The notes: generated from the letters alone by a model not told the origin. A stretch of 32,691 nt of DNA from Bacteroidota bacterium (GCA_018335575.1 JAGXRT010000012.1:1-32691), one strand, 5' to 3'. Numbered from the stretch's first letter, positions 16,799 through 24,672 are shown. A program made the numbers and translations.

Positions 16799-17398
16799 AT
16801 GATTAAAAACATAGTGTTTGATTTCGGCGGTGTTTTAGTTGATTGGAATCCTAGGTATCTGTATAAAGATATTTTTAAAAATGATGATGCTATGGAGCAT
16901 TTTCTTGCAAACATCTGTACAGATGAGTGGAATGTACAACAAGATAAAGGCCGATTGCTATCTGAAGGAACTCAGTTATTGTTAGATCAATTTCCACAAC
17001 ATCATGAAATGATAAAATTATTTTATGATAAATGGGAAGTAATGTTAAAAGGTCCAATTCAAGAAAATGTAAATGTGCTGCATAAGTTAAAAGGAAATTA
17101 TAAACTGTTGGGTCTCACCAATTGGTCTGCAGAAACATTTCCAATTGCTTTGGAACGATTTTCATTTTTCAAATTATTTGATGGTATAGTAGTTTCTGGT
17201 GAAGAAAAATTAATTAAACCTGATAAAGCTATTTTTAATTTGTTATTAAATCGCTATACTATAAAAGCTATTGAATCCATTTTTATTGATGACAATATCA
17301 ACAATATTAAAGCTGCAGATGCACTCGGATTTCAAACAATTCACATACATAATAAAATGAATTTAGAAACTGAACTAATAAAAAGGAAAATTCTTTAA
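16799..17398 (+). CDS. HAD-superfamily phosphatase (subfamily IA, YihX-like)
   Basis: A 199-residue cytosolic HAD hydrolase. The nucleophile is Asp8 in VFDFGGVLVDW. The +2 position is Gly rather than Asp, as in the YihX / epoxide-hydrolase-like group. Motif II is GLTNWS, motif III is Lys in LIKPDKAIF, and motif IV is FIDDNINN. The alpha-helical cap lies at about residues 18-85. YihX removes phosphate from glucose-1-phosphate; the substrate here is not known. Co-transcription with the GNAT-nitrilase gene is likely. Its 3' end overlaps that of the cytochrome gene by 4 bp and no hairpin is visible at the junction. Confidence 0.88.
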   Translation: MIKNIVFDFGGVLVDWNPRYLYKDIFKNDDAMEHFLANICTDEWNVQQDKGRLLSEGTQLLLDQFPQHHEMIKLFYDKWEVMLKGPIQENVNVLHKLKGNYKLLGLTNWSAETFPIALERFSFFKLFDGIVVSGEEKLIKPDKAIFNLLLNRYTIKAIESIFIDDNINNIKAADALGFQTIHIHNKMNLETELIKRKIL

Positions 17399-19287
17399 AA
17401 TTTAGGAACGATGCATTGTTTACTTTTAAGAGCTATCATAGCATCGATTCCTTTTTGTAAACTTTGATCCATAACCTTTTCTGATTCTTTATGACAGCTT
17501 AAACAGGCTCCAACTTTTAAAATATTTTGCTGTTCATTAAAATTAAAAGGTCTAAAATTAGTGCGGGTACTGTATGTTTTTTTAGGATTTAATTTTGATA
17601 AAAATGGAATCCACGCATCTTCAGGTAAATTATCATTTTCATTTAGCGCATAATCGGCTTTAAAAGTAAACTTTCCATTTTTATCCAATTGTAAACTACC
17701 AGAACCATATCCCAACACATATGGGTTTAAATGACAAGAAACACAACTTCTACCTTTTTTAATGGTTGTATGTGGTGCGTTTTGAGCAAACAATCGATGA
17801 AAAATTACATCAGCACCAGGTTTATCATTAAAACTTCCTTTATCTATAGTCATTATCATGCCCGGAACAGCAGGTTTTATTTCTTTTTTACTACCTATTG
17901 TACGTACACCTAAAGATGGCTCAGATACAGCAAATTCATGTACATATTCATTCCATTGCCCTTTTACATATCGCAAATCCAATAAATCAAACCCATGTTT
18001 ATCATTTTTATCAAATTGATTATGACAACCAATGCATTTAGACGCCCACGAAGTATGACAACTAGAGCATGTTAAATTTGCATGAACCTTGTCATTTTTA
18101 CAAACTTTTGATTGTTTTGTAAGCTGATGTATTTTACCATCATTTTTAGAAATCATAGTAGCATTATTTTTATCATCTACTAAAACATTTAATAATGGCT
18201 CATTTGATTTCGATTTAATCACCATATCTTTTTTTGCAACATTCCATCCTCTTAAGGCAACAATACGTGCAGATGTTGGATCTAAATTAGCTGCTGAAAT
18301 TGTCTTTGGAGTTTCTGAAAAATGACAATCAATACATTGAATACTTACCACTTCTTCTTGATGCAAATACTTTTTACCATCGCCCATAACCTCAGCAGAG
18401 GAATGGCAATCTACACACAACAATCCCTTTTGATAATGAACATCTGCCTGCTGTTTGGCAAAAACTCGCTTATCATCTAAAACTGTAAAACCTTTTTTAC
18501 CAATTATTTCGTGATGCTTTAATAATGTTTCCGAAAGACCCTCAAAATTGGTAGCTATTCTGCTCGACCTGCTATGACATCCAAAACAATGATTATTAGT
18601 AATTTTTATATTTAGTTCAGGATGTGATACAGGTAATTTCTTTTTACTACTAGATTGATAAAGTTTTAATTCATCCAAATTTTTAGCAGTATAATTTAAA
18701 TGACAGGCACTGCATCCACCTCCTCTACTTTTCTGATGAATTGGTCCGTAATCTCTTTTTGGGCTTCCCAAATGGCAATTGGCGCATAAATCGCGTAAAT
18801 GTTTTTCGGCAGGAGAAAATCCGATAGAACTAATATGATATGACCCATTTGGATTTGCAGCTTCTTCAAATACAAATTTATTAACAGCCACTATACCACT
18901 ATTCGTAGTCATTAATGAATTAGCTATTTTTTTGAGTTGTTCTTTATGACAAGTACCACATGTTTTATCGGCATCAACTAAATTACCTGGCACCAACACC
19001 ATTCCATGATGTGCTTTTTCTTTTTCTGACTGATTTTTATTTCCAAGATGACAACTGGTGCATCCAATAATTTTAGGATTGTGATAGGTAGAAAAACCTT
19101 CGTATTGTTGATGGCAATCTAAACATGATTCTTTAATCTGGTTATTAACAAAAATTGGACTACTAACCACCTGATTTAAAACATCTTTAATCATAAAAAT
19201 ATTAACATATAAATAGATTAAAAAGGCTGTAATAGTTACTAAAATTAATACCCAATTATATAGATGTTTATTGTCGTATTTAATCAT
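17395..19287 (-). CDS. Membrane-anchored multiheme cytochrome c with 12 CxxCH motifs
   Basis: A 630-residue electron carrier. A single N-terminal membrane segment (about residues 11-33, no clear cleavage site) anchors it in the inner membrane with the rest in the periplasm. I count 12 CxxCH heme c sites, at Cys55, 76, 110, 168, 192, 234, 291, 318, 407, 418, 515 and 595, and many additional His residues for bis-His ligation. The spacing is clustered (six sites in 55-238, then pairs), suggesting an evolved tandem architecture. I do not recognise it as octaheme tetrathionate reductase, NrfA or a MtrA-type decaheme. It is divergent from psrA across a 215-bp region with shared operators, so it most likely exchanges electrons with that complex or carries them outward. 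It could be a terminal reductase, but no atypical catalytic heme motif such as CxxCK is seen. Confidence 0.9.
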   Translation of the reverse strand: MIKYDNKHLYNWVLILVTITAFLIYLYVNIFMIKDVLNQVVSSPIFVNNQIKESCLDCHQQYEGFSTYHNPKIIGCTSCHLGNKNQSEKEKAHHGMVLVPGNLVDADKTCGTCHKEQLKKIANSLMTTNSGIVAVNKFVFEEAANPNGSYHISSIGFSPAEKHLRDLCANCHLGSPKRDYGPIHQKSRGGGCSACHLNYTAKNLDELKLYQSSSKKKLPVSHPELNIKITNNHCFGCHSRSSRIATNFEGLSETLLKHHEIIGKKGFTVLDDKRVFAKQQADVHYQKGLLCVDCHSSAEVMGDGKKYLHQEEVVSIQCIDCHFSETPKTISAANLDPTSARIVALRGWNVAKKDMVIKSKSNEPLLNVLVDDKNNATMISKNDGKIHQLTKQSKVCKNDKVHANLTCSSCHTSWASKCIGCHNQFDKNDKHGFDLLDLRYVKGQWNEYVHEFAVSEPSLGVRTIGSKKEIKPAVPGMIMTIDKGSFNDKPGADVIFHRLFAQNAPHTTIKKGRSCVSCHLNPYVLGYGSGSLQLDKNGKFTFKADYALNENDNLPEDAWIPFLSKLNPKKTYSTRTNFRPFNFNEQQNILKVGACLSCHKESEKVMDQSLQKGIDAMIALKSKQCIVPKF

Positions 19288-19306
19288 TTTTATACCAATA
19301 AAAAAA

Positions 19307-19314
19307 CAAAGGTA
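19307..19314 (-). promoter_or_regulatory. Putative cytochrome promoter, -7 element
   Basis: TACCTTTG on the minus strand matches TAnnTTTG exactly, 19 bp before the cytochrome ATG. The GTAAC-N4-GTTAC dyad centred at 19377.5 lies about 63 bp further upstream, a distance usual for an upstream-acting activator. Confidence 0.55.
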
Positions 19315-19370
19315 CAGATTAAATAGTTATCAGAATAAATTTTAAAAATATGATTTTCAAGCATTTAATA

Positions 19371-19384
19371 GTAACAAAAGTTAC
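19371..19384. promoter_or_regulatory. Operator-like dyad GTAAC-AAAA-GTTAC
   Basis: A perfect 5-bp inverted repeat with a 4-bp spacer, the geometry of CRP/FNR-family sites. It lies midway between the divergent cytochrome and psrA promoters, about 31 bp upstream of a second dyad. The same motif recurs upstream of the second operon (24659-24672 and 24696-24709). Similar GTAAC-N4-GTTAC dyads have, as I recall, been linked to HcpR-type regulators, but the regulator here is unknown. Confidence 0.7.
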
Positions 19385-19400
19385 ATTAAAATCTTTTTTT

Positions 19401-19416
19401 TATGACATTTATCATA
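19401..19416. promoter_or_regulatory. Operator-like dyad TATGACA-TT-TATCATA upstream of psrA
   Basis: TATGACATTTATCATA is an imperfect 16-bp palindrome. It is nearly the same as the perfect palindrome at 24726-24741 (TATGACAATTGTCATA). Its centre is 29.5 bp before the first T of the psrA -7 box, which would place it near -41 from the transcript start, the class II activator position. Confidence 0.68.
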
Positions 19417-19437
19417 AAAATTACAATCATCTTAAAA

Positions 19438-19445
19438 TACTTTTA
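19438..19445 (+). promoter_or_regulatory. Putative psrA promoter, -7 element
   Basis: TACTTTTA is one base from TAnnTTTG and lies 58 bp before the psrA ATG. The weak box and absent -33 TTTG fit an activator-dependent promoter. The equivalent box upstream of 24829 (TAATTTTA) is at the same distance from its operator. Confidence 0.6.
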
Positions 19446-19502
19446 TACCAATAACAATCCTTTTTAAGTAATAGGAATTTAAATTAATAACTAAATAAAA
19501 TT

Positions 19503-21740
19503 ATGGTTAGTTCAAGACGTAAATTTATTAAGATTTCTGCTTTAGGTTTAGGAGGTGCTGCAGTTTCTGCAGCTGCTTTTAATTTCTTGAGCGGAAGTAC
19601 TTATTTAGATGAGTTAGTATATGCTAAAGTAACCGAAAATTATAAAAAAACAGCTACTTACTGCGAAGTGTGTTTTTGGAAATGTGCCGGTTGGATATAT
19701 TCTGACGAAAATAATAATGTTAAAAAAATTATTGGAAACGAAGATGATTTCCAATGCTATGGAAGACTTTGTCCACGTGGAACAGGAGGTGTTGGTATGT
19801 ATACCGATCCTGACCGACTTAAAACACCACTAATTAGAGATATCGTTAACGGTGAAGAAACTTTTAGAGAAGCATCTTGGGAAGAAGCTTTAACGCTGGT
19901 AGCATCAAAAATGAAAGCTGTAAAAGACACACACGGTGCCGAAAGCATTGCTCTTATAAAACATGGTGAACCAGGAGGTCATTTTGAACATTTGCTTAAA
20001 TCATTTGGTTCTGATACAGTGGCAGAACCGGCTTTTGCACAATGCCGCGGACCAAGAGAAATTGGTTTTAAACTTACATTAGGCAGCTGGGTTGGATCGC
20101 CAGAACCTACCGATATACAAGACACTAAATGCTTGGTATTAATAGGTTCCCATCTAGGCGAAAACATGCACAATACGCAAGTACAGGAAATGTCTGATGC
20201 TATAGACAGAGGAGCTACCATAATTACAGTTGACCCACGTTTTTCAACTGTGGCCAGTAAATCAAAATTCTGGTTACCTATAAAACCGGCAACAGATATG
20301 GCGTTGCTTTTATCATGGATGCATGTTTTAATTTATGAAAATCTATATGATAAAGAGTATGTTGAAGCATTTGGATTAGGTTTTGACCAATTAAAAGATC
20401 ATGTGAGAACATTTACTCCTGATTGGGCATATGGAATAACTACTATCAAACCTGAAATTATCAGAAAAACAGCTAGAGAAATGGCTGATGCTGCTCCAGC
20501 TGTTATTGTTCATCCTGGACGACATGTTTCTTGGTATGGCGATGATTCGCAACGAGCAAGAGCAGTTGCTATTTTAAATGCATTATTAGGTTCTTGGGGT
20601 AGACAAGGCGGTTTTTACTTTAAAGAAGCTTTAAAAGTTCCAGATTTTCCACAGCCAGCTTATCCAAAACCAAAATGGACTTGGAGAGAACTTTCTGCAA
20701 AATATCCTTATGCAGAAATGGGGGTTACTAATGAAGTTATAAGACAATCAATACCTGCTGAGGATGTAACACACCCAGTAAAAGGTTGGATAGTTGCTGG
20801 TTGTAATTTACCAGTAGCAATCCCACAGAAAGAATTGTTATTAAAAGCCATTGATTCATTAGATTTTATGGTTGTTGTTGACACTATGCCAATGGAAGTT
20901 ACTGGCTATGCCGATGTTGTTCTACCTGAATGTACCTATTTAGAGCGATGGGGATCAATAAGATCATCAACCGGACGCGAGCCTTCATTAGCTTTAAGAG
21001 CCCCTGCTGTTGAACCATTATACGATTCAAAACCTGCCTGGTGGATTGCAAAACAACTTGGAGAAAAACTCGGATTACACGATTATTTTAATTACACTGA
21101 TTATTCTGAAGTGTTGGATTGGCAATGCAAGCAAGTTGGCACATCACTGGAAGAAATGTTAAAAATTGGAGTTAAAAATTATCCAAGAAAAACAGGTCCT
21201 TTATACATTAACTCAAACTTAGATTATAAATTCCCTACAAAAAGTGGTAAAATCGAATTTTATTCAGAAGAATTAGCTTCTATTGGACAACCTCCAATGC
21301 CAGTTTACACACCGCATCCTGAACCTGAAAAAGGATTTTATCGCTTAAATTATGGTCGCGCCCCAATGCATACCTTCAGCAGAACAGCCAATAATCCAAA
21401 CCTAAATGATTTAATGAGCGAAAATTGCGTATGGGTTAATCCTAAAGTAGCAAAAATAGAAGGACTTAATGCCGATCAATACGTATGGCTAAAAAATCAG
21501 GATGGAGTTATTTCAACTTTCCCAATAAAAGTCAGAATAACAGAACGCATCCGTTTTGATGCTGTTTATATGGTTCACGGGTTTGGACACGATAATAAAA
21601 AATTAAGTAATGCACATGGTAAAGGTATAAGCGATACAGAAATGGTAACTAAAGTCAGTATTGATCCATTAATGGGTGGAACCGGTATGCGCGGAAACTT
21701 TATCTCATTTATAATAGAAAATCCAAATAAAAATATTTAG
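19503..21740 (+). CDS. psrA: Molybdopterin oxidoreductase, polysulfide/thiosulfate reductase-like catalytic subunit
   Basis: A 745-residue catalytic subunit of the CISM (DMSO reductase) superfamily. A twin-arginine signal (SSRRKFIKISALGLGGAA, residues 3-20) sends it folded to the periplasm. The N-terminal [4Fe-4S] ligands are Cys54, Cys57, Cys61 and Cys90 (CxxCxxxC-x28-CPRG). Cys181 in EPAFAQCRGPRE is in the place of the molybdenum ligand, as in PsrA/PhsA rather than Ser or Asp types. The rest shows the bis-MGD pattern (KCLVLIGSHLGENMHN, TIITVDPRFS, HPGRHVSWYGDDSQRA) and the C-terminal dinucleotide-binding domain from about residue 620. With PsrB- and PsrC-like genes downstream it should be a quinone-linked enzyme acting on polysulfide, thiosulfate, tetrathionate or sulfur. 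The rhodanese genes favour a sulfane-sulfur substrate. Arsenate or selenate cannot be excluded from sequence alone. Confidence 0.88.
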   Translation: MVSSRRKFIKISALGLGGAAVSAAAFNFLSGSTYLDELVYAKVTENYKKTATYCEVCFWKCAGWIYSDENNNVKKIIGNEDDFQCYGRLCPRGTGGVGMYTDPDRLKTPLIRDIVNGEETFREASWEEALTLVASKMKAVKDTHGAESIALIKHGEPGGHFEHLLKSFGSDTVAEPAFAQCRGPREIGFKLTLGSWVGSPEPTDIQDTKCLVLIGSHLGENMHNTQVQEMSDAIDRGATIITVDPRFSTVASKSKFWLPIKPATDMALLLSWMHVLIYENLYDKEYVEAFGLGFDQLKDHVRTFTPDWAYGITTIKPEIIRKTAREMADAAPAVIVHPGRHVSWYGDDSQRARAVAILNALLGSWGRQGGFYFKEALKVPDFPQPAYPKPKWTWRELSAKYPYAEMGVTNEVIRQSIPAEDVTHPVKGWIVAGCNLPVAIPQKELLLKAIDSLDFMVVVDTMPMEVTGYADVVLPECTYLERWGSIRSSTGREPSLALRAPAVEPLYDSKPAWWIAKQLGEKLGLHDYFNYTDYSEVLDWQCKQVGTSLEEMLKIGVKNYPRKTGPLYINSNLDYKFPTKSGKIEFYSEELASIGQPPMPVYTPHPEPEKGFYRLNYGRAPMHTFSRTANNPNLNDLMSENCVWVNPKVAKIEGLNADQYVWLKNQDGVISTFPIKVRITERIRFDAVYMVHGFGHDNKKLSNAHGKGISDTEMVTKVSIDPLMGGTGMRGNFISFIIENPNKNI

Positions 21741-21742
21741 CC

Positions 21743-22276
21743 ATGAGATTAGCAATGGTAATTGACACTAAAAAATGTGTCGGATGTAGTGACTGTGTTG
21801 TTGCATGTCAAACAGAAAACGATGTACCTATTGGATATTGCAGAGATTGGATAACAGAAACAGTTAACGGATCGTATCCTTCCTTAGAACTTGAACTAAG
21901 ATCTGAACGTTGTAACCATTGTGACAACTCACCATGCGTGCGTTGTTGCCCAACTGGAGCGAGTCATTATGGAACTGGTGGTACTGTTTTAGTAACTAAA
22001 AACGAGTGTATTGGTTGTGGAGCTTGTATAGAATCTTGCCCGTACGATGCCCGCTACCAACATCCTAAGGGATATATAGATAAATGTACTTTTTGTAACC
22101 ATAGAGTAAAAGAAGGTCTTTTGCCGGCTTGTGTATCGGTGTGCCCAACAAAATGTATGTATTTTGGTGATCTTGATAATAGTCATAGTGAAGTAAGTCA
22201 ATTGTTAAGAAATAGAAAATACAAAACATTGGCACCCGAAGCCGGTACAAAACCTCAAGTATATTACTTAATTTAA
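21743..22276 (+). CDS. psrB: Four-cluster Fe-S electron transfer subunit, PsrB-like
   Basis: A 177-residue ferredoxin-like subunit that passes electrons between the molybdenum subunit and the membrane quinone subunit. Sixteen Cys in four groups support four [4Fe-4S] clusters: Cys12/15/18/22, Cys57/60/65/69, Cys89/92/95/99 and Cys115/118/130/134. The wide spacing in the last group (CTFCNHRVKEGLLPAC) is typical of PsrB/DmsB proteins. It has no signal peptide, as expected for a subunit co-exported with the Tat substrate. It follows psrA by 2 bp and precedes psrC by 10 bp. Confidence 0.93.
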   Translation: MRLAMVIDTKKCVGCSDCVVACQTENDVPIGYCRDWITETVNGSYPSLELELRSERCNHCDNSPCVRCCPTGASHYGTGGTVLVTKNECIGCGACIESCPYDARYQHPKGYIDKCTFCNHRVKEGLLPACVSVCPTKCMYFGDLDNSHSEVSQLLRNRKYKTLAPEAGTKPQVYYLI

Positions 22277-22286
22277 TTAAACTATT

Positions 22287-23228
22287 ATGAAAGAAGAACT
22301 TTTTATAAGTGGTAGAAATATACCAAACATTGATCCTGTTTTACATGTTTGGCACTGGCCTATTTCTGTCGATGTGTTTTTTGGCGGAATGGCAGCAGGT
22401 TTGCTTTTCTTTGCAGCCTTATTTTACTTGTTAGGGAAAGAAAAAGAAATGCCGTCTGCAATTAAATATGCTCCCTTTATGGCTCCTGTAGGAATTTCAA
22501 TAGCATTAATTTGTTTATTCTACGACTTAACTCACAAACTTTATTTCTGGAGATTATACCTAACCTTTAGATTAGAATCGCCTATGTCATTTGGTTCTTG
22601 GGTTTTGATGTTTATAACTCCTTTATCATTTTTATGGGCTTTTAGTTATGTACGCGAAGTATTTCCAAAAGTAAATTTCAACAATGAAATATTAGTTGTT
22701 ATTGAAAAATTTGCAATAGCCAACAGAAGAGTTATGGCAATTTTACTATTACCATTGTCAATTTCTTTAGGCGTTTATACCGGAATATTATTATCTGCTT
22801 TTAACGCAAGACCTTTATGGAACAATGCAATTTTAGGACCTTTATTTTTAACATCAGGATTAACAACAGCTGCGGCTGTAGTGATTTATTTTGCTAAAAA
22901 TGCCTTTGAACGACAATTATTTAATAAAATTCTACTGCTGTTAATTGTTGTACAATCCTTCTTTTTAGCACATATGATTTTAGGCTATTTTGCCGGAACA
23001 GAAATTCAGTTAGAAGCCGTACAATTACTCTTTGAAGGAAAATTTGGAATTATGTTTGTTGGCTTTGTATTGATATTAGGACTGTTAGTGCCATTTATCT
23101 TAGAACTTTTTACGTATCAGGGTGTAAAAATTCCGGTAATTATACCGGTTATTTTAATCTTGTTAGGTGGACTAATCTTTAGATTTGTAATGGTAGATGC
23201 CGGTCAAATGTCACGTTATTTATATTAA
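22287..23228 (+). CDS. psrC: NrfD/PsrC-type quinone-reactive membrane subunit
   Basis: A 313-residue integral membrane protein with about eight hydrophobic helices, the usual size of NrfD/PsrC. The first half holds HVWHWPISVDVFFGGMAAGL, the common start of helix 1 in this family, then DLTHKLYFWRLYLTFRLESP in the loop before helix 3, whose SPMSFGSW motif is also typical. PsrC binds menaquinone near the periplasmic face and anchors PsrAB. The context makes this the membrane foot of the psr complex. It has no electron-carrying cofactor of its own. The next gene starts 17 bp downstream, so the operon continues into the rhodanese-like genes. Confidence 0.92.
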   Translation: MKEELFISGRNIPNIDPVLHVWHWPISVDVFFGGMAAGLLFFAALFYLLGKEKEMPSAIKYAPFMAPVGISIALICLFYDLTHKLYFWRLYLTFRLESPMSFGSWVLMFITPLSFLWAFSYVREVFPKVNFNNEILVVIEKFAIANRRVMAILLLPLSISLGVYTGILLSAFNARPLWNNAILGPLFLTSGLTTAAAVVIYFAKNAFERQLFNKILLLLIVVQSFFLAHMILGYFAGTEIQLEAVQLLFEGKFGIMFVGFVLILGLLVPFILELFTYQGVKIPVIIPVILILLGGLIFRFVMVDAGQMSRYLY

Positions 23229-23245
23229 TTCATAAAGTATCCATC

Positions 23246-23887
23246 ATGAAAAATAAAAATCTTTTATTATTTCTCGTTTTACTAGTTGTAAGTTCGGTTG
23301 TATTTATTGTACCCTTGCTTACTTCGGATGAAGAAATAACACCTTCAACGCAGCTTGCCGCTTTTGTAAGTTCTGAAAGATATATCAGCAGCGATGACTT
23401 AGCTAATTATTTAGTAAATAAAGATCCGTCAATTGTATTGATTGACTTAAGAACCGAAGCAGATTTCAATTCCTATCACATACCAACAGCTATCAATCTT
23501 CCGTTTGATCAATTATTGAGTGATGAAAATCAAACTTTATTAAATCAGCAAAAGCAAACCATTGTATTTTATTCTAATGATCATTTATTGGCTGATAATG
23601 CTTGGTTTTTGACAAATAACTTAGGTTATAATAACATAATTGTACTCAAAGACGGTTTAAACGGTTTTTACAACACCATTTTAAATCCAGTTTTACCAAC
23701 TGAGCTCGCTTCAACAGAAGAACAAGAATTGTATTTGTTGAGAAAAGCATCAGGAATATTTTTTGGCGTTCCATATAACAATGCACCAGAAAAAGTTATT
23801 GATAAAGTCGTTGAAAAACCAGCAGTTGTTAAAACAGTTGAGCCCGTTAAAAAAGTAAAAGTAGAAATTGAAGAAGGAGGTTGCTAA
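23246..23887 (+). CDS. Membrane-anchored rhodanese-fold protein, catalytic Cys lost, C-terminal EEGGC
   Basis: A 213-residue protein with an N-terminal hydrophobic anchor (residues 4-25), then one rhodanese domain at about 45-150: VLIDLRTEADFNSYHIPTA is the standard strand-loop, and LGYNNIIVLKDGLNGF the C-terminal part. The active-site loop reads VFYSNDHLLADNA, so the catalytic Cys is Ser110 and the CxxGxR pattern is gone; sulfurtransferase activity by the normal mechanism is not expected. A Val/Lys/Pro-rich linker of about 35 residues ends in VEIEEGGC. Cys213, the last residue, is the only Cys in the protein. This resembles in principle the C-terminal swinging Cys of SoxY (GGCGG). I infer a periplasmic sulfur carrier for the psr complex. 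An alternative is that the Cys tail is a modification or sorting signal. Confidence 0.85.
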   Translation: MKNKNLLLFLVLLVVSSVVFIVPLLTSDEEITPSTQLAAFVSSERYISSDDLANYLVNKDPSIVLIDLRTEADFNSYHIPTAINLPFDQLLSDENQTLLNQQKQTIVFYSNDHLLADNAWFLTNNLGYNNIIVLKDGLNGFYNTILNPVLPTELASTEEQELYLLRKASGIFFGVPYNNAPEKVIDKVVEKPAVVKTVEPVKKVKVEIEEGGC

Positions 23888-23917
23888 CAGCTATAAATAA
23901 TTAAAAATGTAAAAATT

Positions 23918-24547
23918 ATGAATGAAATAAATCTTTCAAAACTTTTAAGCGGCATTTTAATAGTTGCAATAATTCTAGTTGGGAGTTATGGCTTAATATC
24001 TATTGATTTTTCAGCAGAAAAATTTCAAAAATCACCAGCAGAAATCCATCAACAATTATTAAAAAATGAACATCTCATCAATATTGAAGATATCAATTTA
24101 AAAGATTCGATCAATGAGTTTGTTTTAGTTGATTTAAGAACAAAATCAGATTTTGACAAAGGACATTTTGATAATGCCTTGCATTTATATGCACCAAATA
24201 TTCTAGACAAAGAATACCTTAATATTCTTAAGAAAATTAATAAAGAAGATAAATCTATTATTTTATATAGTCATACACCACAAGATGCAATGAGTAGCTG
24301 GTATGTATTAAATTCGGTTGGAATTGAAAATTTAAAAGTATTAAATGTTAACACCATTTTTTACAACAATTCCTTTAACGTAACTCCTTTTAATACTGAA
24401 ATTCTTAAAACAGATATCGCACAATTTATTAAAGAGAGTAATAAAGTTAAAACTGTACCAGAGGTTATTAAGCCAATTATTAAACCGGTACAAATTGTAA
24501 AACCAGTAAAAAAAGAAAAAGTAGAAGTAGAAGAAGGTGGATGTTAA
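23918..24547 (+). CDS. Second membrane-anchored rhodanese-fold protein, catalytic Cys lost, C-terminal EEGGC
   Basis: A 209-residue relative of the preceding gene product, diverged but with the same plan: a hydrophobic anchor (about residues 8-27), a rhodanese domain at about 55-150 (FVLVDLRTKSDFDKGHFDNA), Ser118 in place of the catalytic Cys (ILYSHTPQDAMSS), and a Lys/Val/Pro-rich linker ending VEVEEGGC. Cys209 is its only Cys. The tail is better conserved between the pair than the domains, which argues that the tail is the functional part. The gene lies 30 bp after its relative and is the last of the psr operon; a tandem repeat and a strong terminator follow. The pair could form a heterodimer, again by analogy with SoxYZ only. 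Confidence 0.85.
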   Translation: MNEINLSKLLSGILIVAIILVGSYGLISIDFSAEKFQKSPAEIHQQLLKNEHLINIEDINLKDSINEFVLVDLRTKSDFDKGHFDNALHLYAPNILDKEYLNILKKINKEDKSIILYSHTPQDAMSSWYVLNSVGIENLKVLNVNTIFYNNSFNVTPFNTEILKTDIAQFIKESNKVKTVPEVIKPIIKPVQIVKPVKKEKVEVEEGGC

Positions 24548-24554
24548 CATAGTA

Positions 24555-24598
24555 TAATTATTGTATTAATTATTGTATTAATTATTGTATTAATTATT
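24555..24598 (+). repeat. 12-bp tandem repeat, 3.7 copies
   Basis: Three perfect copies of TAATTATTGTAT followed by TAATTATT, between the last psr-operon stop and the terminator. It is AT-only except for one G per unit. No function is apparent; it may vary in copy number. Confidence 0.9.
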
Positions 24599-24601
24599 CT
24601 A

Positions 24602-24629
24602 AAAAAGCTCGTTAAACAACGAGCTTTTT
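24602..24629 (+). terminator. Strong terminator ending the psr operon
   Basis: A perfect 12-bp stem AAAAAGCTCGTT (24602-24613) / AACGAGCTTTTT (24618-24629) with loop AAAC. The T-run is part of the distal arm. It separates the psr operon from the second rhodanese operon. Confidence 0.92.
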
Positions 24630-24658
24630 ACATTAATGAGCTTAAAATACTTTCCTTT

Positions 24659-24672
24659 GTAACATTTGTTAC
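24659..24672. promoter_or_regulatory. Operator-like dyad GTAAC-ATTT-GTTAC (distal)
   Basis: A perfect inverted repeat identical in its arms to the site at 19371-19384. It is centred 37 bp upstream of the proximal copy (24696-24709), giving this promoter one more site than psrA has. Confidence 0.68.

Noticed and set aside
19503-23228. Alternative complex III (Act) locus
   Set aside because: The molybdenum subunit is a full PsrA type with molybdenum and Fe-S ligands, there is one NrfD subunit, and ActD/ActF-like genes are missing.
23246-24547. True SoxYZ pair
   Set aside because: The domains are rhodanese folds, not SoxY or SoxZ beta-sandwiches, and no soxA, soxB or soxX genes are present; only the tail idea is similar.
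24555-24598. CRISPR-like repeat
   Set aside because: The units are contiguous 12-mers without spacers; it is a simple tandem repeat.
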